NCBI RefSeq assembly: GCF_017313265.1
Contig: NZ_JAFLQZ010000011.1
Location: 122,642-186,641, forward strand
DNA from: Hymenobacter telluris
Lineage (GTDB): Bacteria; Bacteroidota; Bacteroidia; Cytophagales; Hymenobacteraceae
DNA length: 64,000 bases
Reading direction: 5' to 3'
The notes under the pieces: generated by a model
Database searches by the model: none
What the model saw: the letters and a program-made list of their open reading frames with translations, nothing else
What the model was told of the DNA's origin: nothing
Part shown: in pieces, positions 8,148 through 17,255 of the stretch
How positions within the stretch are numbered: position 1 is the first letter of the stretch
How the letters are laid out: every line of letters begins with the position of its first letter
Position numbers and translations under genes: made by a program

Positions 8148-8741
8148 ATGCTGCGCATCGGTATTACGGGCGGAATTGGCTCGGGCAAAAGCATGGTCTG
8201 CCGCCTGTTCCAGGTGTTGGGCACGCCCATCTATGATTCCGACGCGCGAGCCAAATGGCTCATGGGGCACGATACTACCTTGCGCGACCAGCTAACGGCT
8301 GCCTTCGGCCCTCAGACCTTCAACGAAGCCGGCCAGCTCGACCGGGTGTATTTGGCGGGGGTAGCTTTTGCCGAACCCGCGCAGCTGGCTCGCCTCAACG
8401 CCTTGGTACACCCCGCCGTCGGCCGCGACTTCGAGGCGTGGTCGGTGGCTCGGCAAGCAGAGGGGCACCAGTATATACTCAAAGAAGCCGCGCTGCTCTA
8501 CGAATCGGGCGCGTACCGGCAGCTCAACCAGATTATCACCGTGTTTGCGCCCCAAGCCGTGCGCCAGGCCCGCGTACTACGCCGCGACCCACACCGCACC
8601 CCCGACGATATTCTGGCCATCATCGGCAAGCAAATGAGCGAGGAGGAAAAAGTGCAGCGCGCCAACCACGTCATCTACAACGACGACCACCACCTACTTA
8701 TCCCACAAGTGCTGGCGCTACATGGTGAGATGGTGAAATAG
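8148..8741 (+). CDS. coaE: Dephospho-CoA kinase
   Basis: Phosphorylates dephospho-CoA at the ribose 3'-OH, the last step of coenzyme A synthesis. The 197-aa protein opens with MLRIGITGGIGSGKS, a P-loop at residues 8-15, then the DSDARAK motif of the CoA domain near residue 31. The family-typical LNALVHPAVGRDF and EAALLYESG motifs also fit. Length is normal. The last residues (HGEMVK) and the stop codon are encoded by the left arm of a class I repeat, so the repeat seems to have replaced or reshaped the native 3' end. Convergent with the GNAT gene. Confidence 0.96.
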   Translation: MLRIGITGGIGSGKSMVCRLFQVLGTPIYDSDARAKWLMGHDTTLRDQLTAAFGPQTFNEAGQLDRVYLAGVAFAEPAQLARLNALVHPAVGRDFEAWSVARQAEGHQYILKEAALLYESGAYRQLNQIITVFAPQAVRQARVLRRDPHRTPDDILAIIGKQMSEEEKVQRANHVIYNDDHHLLIPQVLALHGEMVK

Positions 8742-8829
8742 TGAGGTGGTGAGTTTGATGTTCAATCTGCGCAATCTGTGCAAGCGGCAGAACATCAAAC
8801 TCACTATTTCACCACTTCACAATTTCACC
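8722..8829. repeat. Class I intergenic inverted repeat, copy C
   Basis: The left arm starts inside coaE and holds its stop codon (8739-8741). The right arm ends inside the convergent GNAT-like gene and holds its stop codon (8825-8827). The loop is GC-rich, about 30 nt. It could act as a bidirectional terminator. Confidence 0.9.
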
Positions 8830-9997
8830 TAATTATTGGGCTGCGCTCAAAGGGCCGCTCCCGGTCGAAGAGGTAGCGGTAGGTGACGTGTGTTTTGTAG
8901 ATGCGGGCCCCGATGGAGCGGGTTAGGGCCAGCATCCGGGGGTTGAAGTCGCCAATCCAGTTCATTTCGATTTCCGAGTAGCCAGCCTGCATGAACTGTG
9001 CGCGGGCGTGCACCATTAGGGCGCTTTCCACGCCTTTGCCCTGCCACTCCGGCACCACCCCGAAGATGACCCCGAACAACTTTTTGTCGGTGCGCTGCTC
9101 GTATTTCCGCTTTTCCCACAAAAAGCGCAGCTTGTTCCAGAGGTTGAAGTTGCGCCCCACGTGCTTGAAAATCTGGTTCAGCTCGGGCAAGCTCACGAAG
9201 AAGGCTATGGGCTCGTCGTTGTGATAGGCAAACCACAGCAGGCGCTCATCCAGCACCGGCTTCATCTGCTTCACTAGGTCGCGCGCCTTCTCCAACGACA
9301 TGCCCGCAATACCGCTGTGGTTGGCCCAGGCCAGGTTATATACGTGGTGAAAGTCGTGGGCGAGCTTCTTGGCGTTGCGCTTGCTGGCGTGCCGAAACTG
9401 GAAGGCTGGGTACTGCTCGGCGTAGCGCACCGCCGCGTTGCTGAAGCTCGGGTGCAGCTGCATCGCCACGCCGCGGTGGCAAGTGTACTGCTTGAAATAG
9501 AGCTGGAAACCGTAGTTTTCGAACAATTGCTGATAGTACGGCGGGTGGTAGAACATACCGTAGTTAGGCTCGGTGAACCCCGAAACCAATAACCCCCAGA
9601 ACCGGTCCCGCTCCCCGAAATTTATCGGCCCATCCATAGCCTGCATGCCCCGATCCACTAGCCAGTTCCGGCAGGCCTCGAAAAGCGTGTCGGCTGCGTG
9701 TTGGTCGTCAATACACTCGAAAAACCCCATCCCCCCGGTAGGCAGGTTAGTATCAGCGTGGGCCGTGGCCGGATTCACGAAGGCAGCCACCCGGCCAATC
9801 GTTTCGCCAGCAGCATCGGTCAGAATCCAGCGAATAACGGTGCCTGTAGCCAGGTTGGGATTCTTCTTCGGGTCGAATACCACTTCTATTTCGTGGTCGA
9901 GCGGCGAAATCCAGTTGGGGTGGTTGCGGTAGATGCGGGAGGGCAGGTCCAGAAAATGACGGACTTGCGCGGGCGTGGTAACTTCGAGCAGTGGCAT
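8825..9997 (-). CDS. GNAT-like protein of about 390 residues
   Basis: A cytoplasmic protein with an N-terminal segment MPLLEVTTPAQVRHFLDLP and a C-terminal acetyltransferase-like fold. The C-terminal half contains FGVIFGVVPEWQGKGVESALM, with the acyl-CoA loop pattern R/Q-x-x-G-x-G/A seen as QGKGVE. Then follow EIEMNWIGDFNPRM and an aromatic C-terminus. Similar ~380-aa proteins are common in Bacteroidota and carry only a GNAT label. The substrate is unknown. The ATG at 9997 is chosen because the longer frame to 10159 adds a Pro/Arg-rich stretch of different character. The final residues lie in a class I repeat. Confidence 0.7.
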   Translation of the reverse strand: MPLLEVTTPAQVRHFLDLPSRIYRNHPNWISPLDHEIEVVFDPKKNPNLATGTVIRWILTDAAGETIGRVAAFVNPATAHADTNLPTGGMGFFECIDDQHAADTLFEACRNWLVDRGMQAMDGPINFGERDRFWGLLVSGFTEPNYGMFYHPPYYQQLFENYGFQLYFKQYTCHRGVAMQLHPSFSNAAVRYAEQYPAFQFRHASKRNAKKLAHDFHHVYNLAWANHSGIAGMSLEKARDLVKQMKPVLDERLLWFAYHNDEPIAFFVSLPELNQIFKHVGRNFNLWNKLRFLWEKRKYEQRTDKKLFGVIFGVVPEWQGKGVESALMVHARAQFMQAGYSEIEMNWIGDFNPRMLALTRSIGARIYKTHVTYRYLFDRERPFERSPIIR

Positions 9998-10094
9998 GGC
10001 AGCGGCAAAAAGGGAATAGCTGGCAAACAGGGAAAGCGCCCCAAAGATTACGGTTTCTGCTGGTATGCCTAGAGTAGCAAGCGCAGACGTACGT

Positions 10095-11816
10095 TTACCA
10101 CAACCGGGCGGCCGGCGAAACGGTCTGAGGGTCAATACTATTCCGGGGTGGGCGCACATTGCGGGCGGGCTTGCCGGGGCCCTGCCTGAAAACCGACAGC
10201 ACCTTCACGCCGCCCGCCCGGATAACGTGCACTTCCGCGCCCAACGAGTCGAGGTAGGACTGGGGGTGCCAACGGTACCCCGCCAGGTAGTAGCGCGCCG
10301 TACTGTCGGGGGTGTAGCGCAGCCGGGCGCGTTGGGCTGGCTTCAGAATCAGGGCATTGTTGTAGAGCGGGTAATGCCAGAAAACATTTACCGTTATGGC
10401 CGGGGCTGAGTCGTGCGCCAGTATCCACTCCAACCCCTGCCGATAGGCCAGGCCCCAATAATCCCGCTCAAACAGGCGCTCGGCAGTTGGACCCGGCAGA
10501 AAGCTGAAGTACACGTTGCCATGCGGATGCAGGTGCACCATGCGCACCACGGTATGGCCGGTTTCAAAAACAGCCAACCCCACTATAGCCCGAGCCGCCA
10601 GCCGCCGGCCGCTATGCTGCCGGGCCTGCCGCACCAGCAGTTGGCACCCCCGGACCGCCCACAGTAGCAGTGCCGGATAAATATAGTAGAGGTGGCGCCA
10701 GCCTTCATAAACAACTACGTGCGTAGTGGTTACAACCGCCAAGGGAGCCAACAGCCACAACGCCAGCAATACATCCAAGCGGCCGTTTATGGTGCGTAGG
10801 TAGTGGCCGGGGCCTGCCAGCCACCAAGCGCGCAGCCCGGCCACTAGGCCCAAGCCGGCAGCCAGCGAGTAAGGCGCCGGAATGGTGACCAGCATCCAGA
10901 CCGGAATGTAGTGCCAGGGCAATTGAATAGCCAATAGCTGCTGCCCGAGGTAGAAGTTGGTGAAGCCCCACGGATACCGTACCGCGTGCGAAGTAACGGC
11001 CAGTAGCTCCGGTACGCTCCAGGCCCACAAATACGGCCAGCCTGCCACCACCCCTACGGCTACCGCGCCAGCATACACCCCCATCAACTGCCCGAAACGA
11101 CGCACAGGCAACCGAACAGCTACATTGTAGCGCAACTCCAGCAGCAGCCCTAGCAGCGTGAAGAGCAGCAGTTGTAAGCCTTGCACCCGTACATCTACCA
11201 CCAGCGCGGTAGCCAACCCGTGCAGTGCGGCGCGGCGCCACGTGGGCCGGGCCAACAGGCGCAACAGCGTGAGCATAGCCAGCGTGAAAAACGCCATGTA
11301 CACAATGTCTTTGCCATTGTACGACGCTTCCGCGAAGAAACGGGGCGAAAGCACCAGCAACCCAGCCCCCAGCAACCCCCAGCGCCAGTCTTGAAACCGT
11401 TGAGTGCCTAAGCGGTATAGCGCCCACACCCCCAGCACAAATACGCTAAACACCAACGAGTGGCGCATCAGGTAATACGACCGGGAATCATGGTCGGTAA
11501 AGAGGTAGCTCAGCAGAATGGCCGATATTTCGAATATCGGGCCGTGATGCGCGTCGGGAAAGTTGCGGATGTCGGGGGTGGTGGCAGCGGCCGGGAAGTG
11601 CTGCATCTGCTCGGCCGGTAGCACCAGGCTGGCCACGTACTTCAGGTTAACCAGGCCATTGAGGTGGTTGTTGGGCTCATCCCACGACACCCCGTAGTCG
11701 CGCACCAAAAGCAACCCCACCCCGAGCAGCAAGCCAAAAAACACGCCTACTACAATGCTCCTGTTGGTGATGGAAGCCAGCATAAGTGCGGGGCGCCGCG
11801 CGGAAAAAGTGGGCAA
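10095..11816 (-). CDS. Polytopic membrane glycosyltransferase, GT-C/ArnT-like
   Basis: A 573-aa integral membrane protein with about 10-12 hydrophobic helices. Near the N-terminus, after the first helix, is DYGVSWDEPNNH. An acidic pair in the first periplasmic loop is the typical catalytic position of GT-C enzymes such as PMT and ArnT, which transfer sugars from polyprenyl phosphate. A soluble C-terminal tail of about 100 residues follows. Target and donor are unknown, and the family call is by architecture. ATG at 11816 or at 11783 are both possible starts. The next gene on the same strand is the GNAT-like protein, after a gap of about 100 bp. Confidence 0.7.
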   Translation of the reverse strand: MPTFSARRPALMLASITNRSIVVGVFFGLLLGVGLLLVRDYGVSWDEPNNHLNGLVNLKYVASLVLPAEQMQHFPAAATTPDIRNFPDAHHGPIFEISAILLSYLFTDHDSRSYYLMRHSLVFSVFVLGVWALYRLGTQRFQDWRWGLLGAGLLVLSPRFFAEASYNGKDIVYMAFFTLAMLTLLRLLARPTWRRAALHGLATALVVDVRVQGLQLLLFTLLGLLLELRYNVAVRLPVRRFGQLMGVYAGAVAVGVVAGWPYLWAWSVPELLAVTSHAVRYPWGFTNFYLGQQLLAIQLPWHYIPVWMLVTIPAPYSLAAGLGLVAGLRAWWLAGPGHYLRTINGRLDVLLALWLLAPLAVVTTTHVVVYEGWRHLYYIYPALLLWAVRGCQLLVRQARQHSGRRLAARAIVGLAVFETGHTVVRMVHLHPHGNVYFSFLPGPTAERLFERDYWGLAYRQGLEWILAHDSAPAITVNVFWHYPLYNNALILKPAQRARLRYTPDSTARYYLAGYRWHPQSYLDSLGAEVHVIRAGGVKVLSVFRQGPGKPARNVRPPRNSIDPQTVSPAARLW

Positions 11817-11860
11817 GCAGAAATCCTAGGTGCGAAGAAACCCGGAAAAGCCCGAAAACA

Positions 11861-11890
11861 AAAAAGGACAACCGCCAGCGGTTGTCCTTG
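11861..11890 (-). terminator. Terminator of the tRNA-Val pair
   Basis: Inverted repeat aaggacaaccgc / gcggttgtcctt with a short loop. On the minus strand it is followed by a T-run, directly downstream of the two tRNA-Val genes. Confidence 0.8.
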
Positions 11891-11893
11891 TAA

Positions 11894-11971
11894 TGGTGGG
11901 AGATACTGGGTTCGAACCAGTGACCCTCTGCTTGTAAGGCAGATGCTCTGAACCAGCTGAGCTAATCTCCC
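11894..11971 (-). tRNA. tRNA-Val (anticodon TAC), CCA encoded
   Basis: On the minus strand the sequence begins GGGAGATTAGCTCAGCTGG (acceptor and D arm). The anticodon arm is TCTGC-CTTACAA-GCAGA (anticodon TAC), and the T arm has GGTTCGAACC. The acceptor closes as ATCTCCC plus discriminator A. The next three bases (11896-11894) read CCA, so the 3' end appears to be encoded. The downstream copy in transcription order. Confidence 0.97.
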
Positions 11972-11994
11972 GAGGGGTATGCGTACTATGAAAG

Positions 11995-12069
11995 TGGGAG
12001 ATACTGGGTTCGAACCAGTGACCCTCTGCTTGTAAGGCAGATGCTCTGAACCAGCTGAGCTAATCTCCC
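11995..12069 (-). tRNA. tRNA-Val (anticodon TAC), no encoded CCA
   Basis: The 75-nt body is identical to that of the neighbouring tRNA-Val gene 23 bp away. The bases after the discriminator A are CTT, so CCA must be added by the tRNA nucleotidyltransferase. The pair is probably one transcript read on the minus strand. Confidence 0.97.
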
Positions 12070-12212
12070 AAAAGGCGTTTCCCGTTTGGGAATGCAAATA
12101 TGCAGGGTCATTTCCGAATACACAACTCTTTGTGCGAACTTTACCTTCACAAATTTCTTAAGAGATAGAGCTAATTTCACTCAACTCTTTTAAAGTCAGA
12201 AATTTCACAAGA

Positions 12213-14792
12213 TTGAAAAAACTGCGGCGCTACGTACTTTATTTTCTGCTGGGGCTGGTTTTGCTGCTCGGTGGTGCGGTAGCCGGCGTGTGGTTGGGGC
12301 AAGACCACATCATTGCGTTGTTCGTGCAGGAAGTGAATCAGTACCTGCGCACCCCCGTGAAAGTGGGCAAGATGGAAGTGTCGCTGCTCGACCAGTTTCC
12401 GCGGGTATCCATCACCCTGACCGATGTGCGGGTGAGTGGCTCCTTGCCCCAAGATACCGTACCGCTGGCCCGGGCCCGCCGCTTGTATTGCGCCTTCGAT
12501 GCCTGGGATTTGTGGCGCGGCCATTACCGCATCAGGGCCGTAACGCTCACCGATGGCCGGGTGTATGTGGGCCACGACCAACAGGGCCGCCCCAACTACG
12601 AGGTGATTCGCTACGATACCACGGCCGCACCCTCTGATAAGCCGCTGGCATTTGGGCTCGAAAATATCCGGCTAACCCGCATCCATACCACCTACAACGA
12701 CCTGCTTCGGCAACAGCGCTACACGCTTCAGGTGAAAGACGTGAAAGCGCAGCTGGACGTGAATGATATGCTGGTGGATATTCAAACCCAGGGCGATACG
12801 CACGTAGAGGCCATTCAGCTGGGGCCAGATGCTTACTTCCGCGACAAAGACCTTGCGCTCAACACCAAGCTGCGCGTAGACCGCACGGCGCGGGTGGTAA
12901 CTATTCAGCCATCAGAGTTGAAGGTGGGAGCCGCCGCGTATAGCGTAGCTGGCACCGTTAGCTACGCGCAGGATACCGACCTCGACCTGAAGCTGGATGG
13001 GCGCAATACCGATGTGCAGTCGGTGCTGGCGCTGCTGCCGGCACGGGTGGTGCGGCGCCTGAGCGCCTACCGCAGCCGCGGCGACGTGTACTTTGGAGGC
13101 ACGGTACGGGGCACAATGGCCGGGCCAGCCAACCCGCGCCTGGATTTCCGATTTGGCTGCCGCGACGCTTCCTTCTATCATCCTGATTACAAGCAGGCGG
13201 TGGAGCACGTTTTCCTGACTGGCACATTCAGCAATGGTAGCTTGAAATCGGCACGCACGTCGCAGCTGGATTTGCGCAACGTGCGAGGGGCGCTACAGGG
13301 CAAGCCGTTCAGTGGCAGTTTGCGCTACGCGAATTTTCAGAACCCGGACCTGGCCCTTACGCTCCGCGCCGATTTTGACGTGGCGCGGGCCTTGCAATTT
13401 TATCCGGTGGCAGCCGTACGGGGTGGCAGCGGCACAGCCCAGCTACAGGTGTCGTTTGCGGGCAACCTACGCGAGTTTCAAGCTGGTCCGGTCACGGCCA
13501 GGGTGCAGTCGGCGGGCGAGCTGACGCTGCGCGGTGTGCAGCTTCGGTTGCGCGACGTGGCGCAGCCTTTCACCAACCTAAACGGTACTTTTCAGTTACG
13601 CCGCAATGATGTGGCCATCAATAGCTTTGCTGGCCGGGTCGGGAATTCTGATTTCCAATTGGGCGGTACATTCCGGAATGCGCTGGGCTGGCTGCTGGTG
13701 CCCCGGCAGCAGCTAGTAGTGGAAGCCGACCTCAACTCCCGGCTCCTGGACCTCGACCAGCTACTAAGCCTCAAACAACCCACCGGAGCAGTAGGAGCAG
13801 CCAGCCCTGTGGGTTCGGCGGCTGGCGATGGATACGCGTTTCGGCTTGCGCCCACGCTGGCGCTGGATGTGCAGGCGCGGGTGCAGCGGGTGCGGTTCCG
13901 GCGGTTTCGGGGGCGCGAGTTGCAGGGTACTTTCCGGCTACGCAACCAGGTGCTGAGTACTACTGCGCTGTCGGTGGCGGCGGCTGGCGGGCGTGCTAGC
14001 TTCCGCGGCACGCTCGATGCCCGGCAACCTGACTTGCTGCATCTTAGCTCTAGCACCACTTGCCAGCAGCTGCCCTTGGATAGCCTGTTCTACGTGTTCG
14101 AGGATTTCGGGCAGCAGTTTATTACCACCCGGCACCTGCGCGGTATGCTAACGGCCTCGGCCGAGTCGGATGTGTATTTCACGAAGGCGCTGGACCCGAT
14201 TACCGACAAGCTGGAAGCCGAGGTGAAGCTGACGGTGCGCAACGGCGAGCTGAACAACTTCATGCCCCTGCAAAAGCTTTCCATGATAGCCGGGCGGGAA
14301 CGGCTGCGGCATTTGCGGTTTGCGCAGCTGACCACGCCGGTGTACATCCAGAGCCGGACGGTGTACTTGCCGGAAATGGAAATCCGGTCTAATGTGCGCG
14401 CCGCTTCCCTGATTCGCGTTAGTGGCACTCACACCTTCGACCAGCAAATGGACTACCACCTCAGCATCCCGATTCTGCCGGGCTTATTGTCGAAGGTGGC
14501 ACCGGCGGGCAGCACAACGGGGCCTAGCCTGCTGCTGGCTATCCGGGGCGACGAAGACAATTTCAGCGTGACTTATGACCGGGCCCGGCCGCAGGTGGCC
14601 CGCCCGGCTACTACCAGTCCGGTCCCTGCCAAGCGGCCGGGCCTGCTGGATGGCCTACTGAACCCGGCAACTGCCGCGCCGGCTGCATCGGCCCGCCCCG
14701 CGGTGCCGGCAGAGCCCCGCAAGCCGTTCGAGTTGAAGAAGCCAGAAAAGAAACCCGCTCAACCGCAGACAGGTGAGTATTTCGAGTTTTAA
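12213..14792 (+). CDS. AsmA-like envelope protein
   Basis: An 859-aa protein with a short cytosolic basic N-terminus, one transmembrane helix (about 8-28) and a long periplasmic region rich in beta strands. The stretch after the helix (VNQYLRTPVKVGKMEVSLLDQFP) is the standard AsmA/TamB-like opening, and the C-terminal third (near 620-760) matches the AsmA_2 region. These proteins are thought to form bridge-like grooves moving phospholipid between membranes. The last ~80 residues are Pro/Ala/Lys rich. No ATG exists between the upstream in-frame stop at 12159 and the first hydrophobic segment, so TTG at 12213 is the likely start. It is transcribed divergently from the tRNA pair. Confidence 0.85.
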   Translation: MKKLRRYVLYFLLGLVLLLGGAVAGVWLGQDHIIALFVQEVNQYLRTPVKVGKMEVSLLDQFPRVSITLTDVRVSGSLPQDTVPLARARRLYCAFDAWDLWRGHYRIRAVTLTDGRVYVGHDQQGRPNYEVIRYDTTAAPSDKPLAFGLENIRLTRIHTTYNDLLRQQRYTLQVKDVKAQLDVNDMLVDIQTQGDTHVEAIQLGPDAYFRDKDLALNTKLRVDRTARVVTIQPSELKVGAAAYSVAGTVSYAQDTDLDLKLDGRNTDVQSVLALLPARVVRRLSAYRSRGDVYFGGTVRGTMAGPANPRLDFRFGCRDASFYHPDYKQAVEHVFLTGTFSNGSLKSARTSQLDLRNVRGALQGKPFSGSLRYANFQNPDLALTLRADFDVARALQFYPVAAVRGGSGTAQLQVSFAGNLREFQAGPVTARVQSAGELTLRGVQLRLRDVAQPFTNLNGTFQLRRNDVAINSFAGRVGNSDFQLGGTFRNALGWLLVPRQQLVVEADLNSRLLDLDQLLSLKQPTGAVGAASPVGSAAGDGYAFRLAPTLALDVQARVQRVRFRRFRGRELQGTFRLRNQVLSTTALSVAAAGGRASFRGTLDARQPDLLHLSSSTTCQQLPLDSLFYVFEDFGQQFITTRHLRGMLTASAESDVYFTKALDPITDKLEAEVKLTVRNGELNNFMPLQKLSMIAGRERLRHLRFAQLTTPVYIQSRTVYLPEMEIRSNVRAASLIRVSGTHTFDQQMDYHLSIPILPGLLSKVAPAGSTTGPSLLLAIRGDEDNFSVTYDRARPQVARPATTSPVPAKRPGLLDGLLNPATAAPAASARPAVPAEPRKPFELKKPEKKPAQPQTGEYFEF

Positions 14793-14955
14793 TACCGAGG
14801 AGTCGCCACAAGGAATGGGTGGGCGCAACGAGTAGCGTAGTGGTAAGCGGAAGCTACGGATTGGAGTGGAAGTGGGCGGCTGCCACTAACCTAATTTGGG
14901 TGGGTGCGTTAAGGTCTTCAACTAAACATTCTCCCTTCCTTCCAACGTTTCCGCC

Positions 14956-15849
14956 ATGAACGATACCCAGCTTCTCCAGAACTACTCCGAGCAGGAAAAA
15001 ACTGCTTACCTCAGCGTAATTGCCAGCTTGGCTTCGGCCGACCGCGAAGCGTCGGAGGCCGAAATCGAATTTCTGCAACAGCTGGCGCAACAAGCCGGAT
15101 TGTCGGGCGGGGCAGCGCAGCAGGTAGTATCCGCTGCCAAAGACTCCACCAACCAAAGCGTACAGGCCAACCTGGATGCCCTGCGCGGCAGTGACTTGCG
15201 CTTCTCATTGGTCACCGACCTCATCAGTTTCGCCCGCGCCGACGGCTCGTACGCCAACGATGAAGAAGCCATGGTGAACAAGATTTCCGCTTACCTAGGC
15301 ATCAATCAGCAGCAGACGCAGGCGCTGGAGCAAGTAGTAGACCAGGCGTCCAAAGTGCCACACGATGCCAGCGACCCAGCCAAGCAAGGCTTTTTGGGCG
15401 GCATTACTGATAAGCTTTCCAGCGTAGGCATTCCCAAGGGTGCTCTTATGGCCGGTTTGCTGGGTGTGGTGGCCCCGATGGTCATTTCGAAAGTAATGGG
15501 TGGCCGCAGCCAAGGCATGGGTGGCGGCATGATGGGCGGTGGCACGATGGGCGGCTTGCTCGGCGGTGCTATGGGCGGTAACTCCATGGGCGGCTTGTTA
15601 GGTGGTTTGCTCGGTGGCGGCTTGCTTAGTAGTGTACTGGGCGGTGGCGGCCAGAGTGCCGGCAACTACCCGCAGCAGGGCTCACACGTAGGCAGCGGCG
15701 GCTTAGGCTCCCTGATGTCGGTGCTGGGCGGCTTGGGTGGTCAGCCTAACTCGGCGCCGCGTAGCGCTGGCGGTGGCGGCCTGGGCAGTCTGCTGGGCGG
15801 TGGCGGCTCGATGGGTGGCCTGCTCGGCGGCTTGCTGGGCGGCCGCTAG
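14956..15849 (+). CDS. TerB-family protein with Gly/Met/Leu-rich tail
   Basis: The N-terminal ~130 residues form an all-helical TerB-like domain with paired acidic motifs: SLASADREASEAEIEFL at about 27-43 and SFARADGSYANDEEAMV. TerB domains occur in tellurite-resistance operons and may bind metal. From about residue 165 the protein turns into GGGMMGGGTMGG and GGLLGGLLGG runs to the C-terminus (297 aa total), a low-complexity tail that may span or coat a membrane or self-assemble. No other ter gene is near. The ATG at 14956 (MNDTQLL) is unambiguous. It shares a bidirectional terminator with the convergent MscS gene. Confidence 0.75.
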   Translation: MNDTQLLQNYSEQEKTAYLSVIASLASADREASEAEIEFLQQLAQQAGLSGGAAQQVVSAAKDSTNQSVQANLDALRGSDLRFSLVTDLISFARADGSYANDEEAMVNKISAYLGINQQQTQALEQVVDQASKVPHDASDPAKQGFLGGITDKLSSVGIPKGALMAGLLGVVAPMVISKVMGGRSQGMGGGMMGGGTMGGLLGGAMGGNSMGGLLGGLLGGGLLSSVLGGGGQSAGNYPQQGSHVGSGGLGSLMSVLGGLGGQPNSAPRSAGGGGLGSLLGGGGSMGGLLGGLLGGR

Positions 15850-15861
15850 CCGAACAGAACT

Positions 15862-15909
15862 TTAAAACAGAACGAGGCCCCGCATCTGCGGGGCCTCGTT
15901 CTGTTTTAA
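15862..15909. terminator. Bidirectional terminator between the TerB-like and MscS genes
   Basis: Perfect hairpin: ttaaaacagaacgaggcccc pairs with its exact complement around a 4-6 nt loop, flanked by A/T runs on both sides. It lies between two convergent genes. Confidence 0.93.
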
Positions 15910-15925
15910 GGCCGAATAATACAAC

Positions 15926-17059
15926 TTAGCTGGGGTTTGCCGGGTCGAGGCTGTCGGTGGGGGTGGCTATCTGCACGATGGTGGTGCCGGCGTTGGCGAA
16001 TACGCCACCGTGCTGTTCTACCACTTCAATTAGCCGGTAGTTCAAATCCTCTTTCACGTTCAGGTATTCGTCGTAGCTGTTGGTGCTCACGAAGTATTGC
16101 ACGCTCACTTCCTTGGCGGTAGGCGTGAGGGCCGAAAATTTCACTTCGGCGGGAGCCTCTACTAAGGTATGGGCTTCAATAGCGGTGCGGCTGCCTTGCA
16201 CAATGGCGCGGAGCTGCTCACTGGTGGTGCTTTGGCTGAGGCTGAGCGTGAAGCTAACCCGGCGGGCCGTGCGCAACGAGAGGTTGTCGAGCGGCTTGTC
16301 AATCATGCTTTTGTTGGGCACCGTCACGTAGCTTTTTTCGGCGGTGCGCAGGCGGGTGCTTCTAAAGCCCACTTTCTCCACGGTGCCCGTAATGCCGCCC
16401 ACCGTTACCAGCTCACCCACGGCAAAAGGCCGGTCGAGGAAGATGGTGAACGAGGCAATCAGGTTTTCCAGGCTTTCCTTAGCGGCAAAGGCCACGGCCA
16501 ACCCCCCAATGCCGAGGCCGCCAATTAAGGCCGTAACGTTCACGCCAAACACCCGGCTCAGCATCACCAGAAACGTAAGCGTGATAACAAGCACCTTCAG
16601 CAAGTCTTTGGCAAACGGAATCAGCTGGTTGTTGAGGTGCGAGGGCGTGGCCTCGGCCCGCCGCCGGTACACGGCCACCAGAAAGTCGATGACGCGCAAG
16701 GCAATCCAGCCCACCCCCGAGAAAACCGCTAACTGATACAGCCGGAAAAAGAACACCTTCAGGGCCGGCTCGTTGCGCGTTATTTCCGAGCTGCGCACCG
16801 GGTAATCGAGCACCTGAAACGCGAAATAGATGGTCACCAGGAAAATAACCACCGACAACGGCTGAATCAACAGATCCTGAAAGTGCTGCTCGCCTACATC
16901 CTCGGTCTTGTTGCGAATAAACCGAAACAGAAGCTTGGATACCAGCTTGGATAGCAGGGTTTTGAAGGCGAAGCCAAACAGCAGAATGCCCGCACACCAC
17001 AAATAGGCCTCTACGTCGTTGCCTAGGAAGCGCTGACGGAGAAATTCATTGAAGGTCAT
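15926..17059 (-). CDS. Mechanosensitive ion channel, MscS family
   Basis: Small-conductance mechanosensitive channel that relieves osmotic pressure on hypo-osmotic shock. The 377-aa protein has about four hydrophobic helices. The glycine-rich pore helix is followed by GIGGLAVAFAAKESLENL (about residues 185-200). The MscS beta domain then follows with GGITGTVEKVGFRSTRLRT, VPNKSMIDKPLDN, and the alpha-beta C-terminal domain. It is longer at the N-terminus than E. coli MscS (286 aa), resembling YnaI/YbdG-like medium forms. The ATG at 17059 gives MTFNEFLRQRFLG. Confidence 0.93.
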   Translation of the reverse strand: MTFNEFLRQRFLGNDVEAYLWCAGILLFGFAFKTLLSKLVSKLLFRFIRNKTEDVGEQHFQDLLIQPLSVVIFLVTIYFAFQVLDYPVRSSEITRNEPALKVFFFRLYQLAVFSGVGWIALRVIDFLVAVYRRRAEATPSHLNNQLIPFAKDLLKVLVITLTFLVMLSRVFGVNVTALIGGLGIGGLAVAFAAKESLENLIASFTIFLDRPFAVGELVTVGGITGTVEKVGFRSTRLRTAEKSYVTVPNKSMIDKPLDNLSLRTARRVSFTLSLSQSTTSEQLRAIVQGSRTAIEAHTLVEAPAEVKFSALTPTAKEVSVQYFVSTNSYDEYLNVKEDLNYRLIEVVEQHGGVFANAGTTIVQIATPTDSLDPANPS

Positions 17060-17255
17060 TTTTTATACAGGATCTTGGAGTCTTGGGAGCCTAGGGTCTT
17101 GGCTAACGTTCTGATACTTGCTAACGGGAATGGTGCAGCGTGAGGAAGAGTGCAGAAAGGCCGTTTCGCAATGAACGGAACTAGGGGTGTATGGTTCACA
17201 TAGAACGCCAGCCAAGCCCCCGAAGCTCTCCGGACTTATAGACTCCAAGCCCCAA

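Noticed and set aside
17060..17255. Possible further palindrome of cttggagtcttggg words between MscS and the dehydrogenase
   Set aside because: Words at both ends (agtcttggg and gactccaagcccc) are partly complementary, but too short and irregular to call confidently as a repeat.
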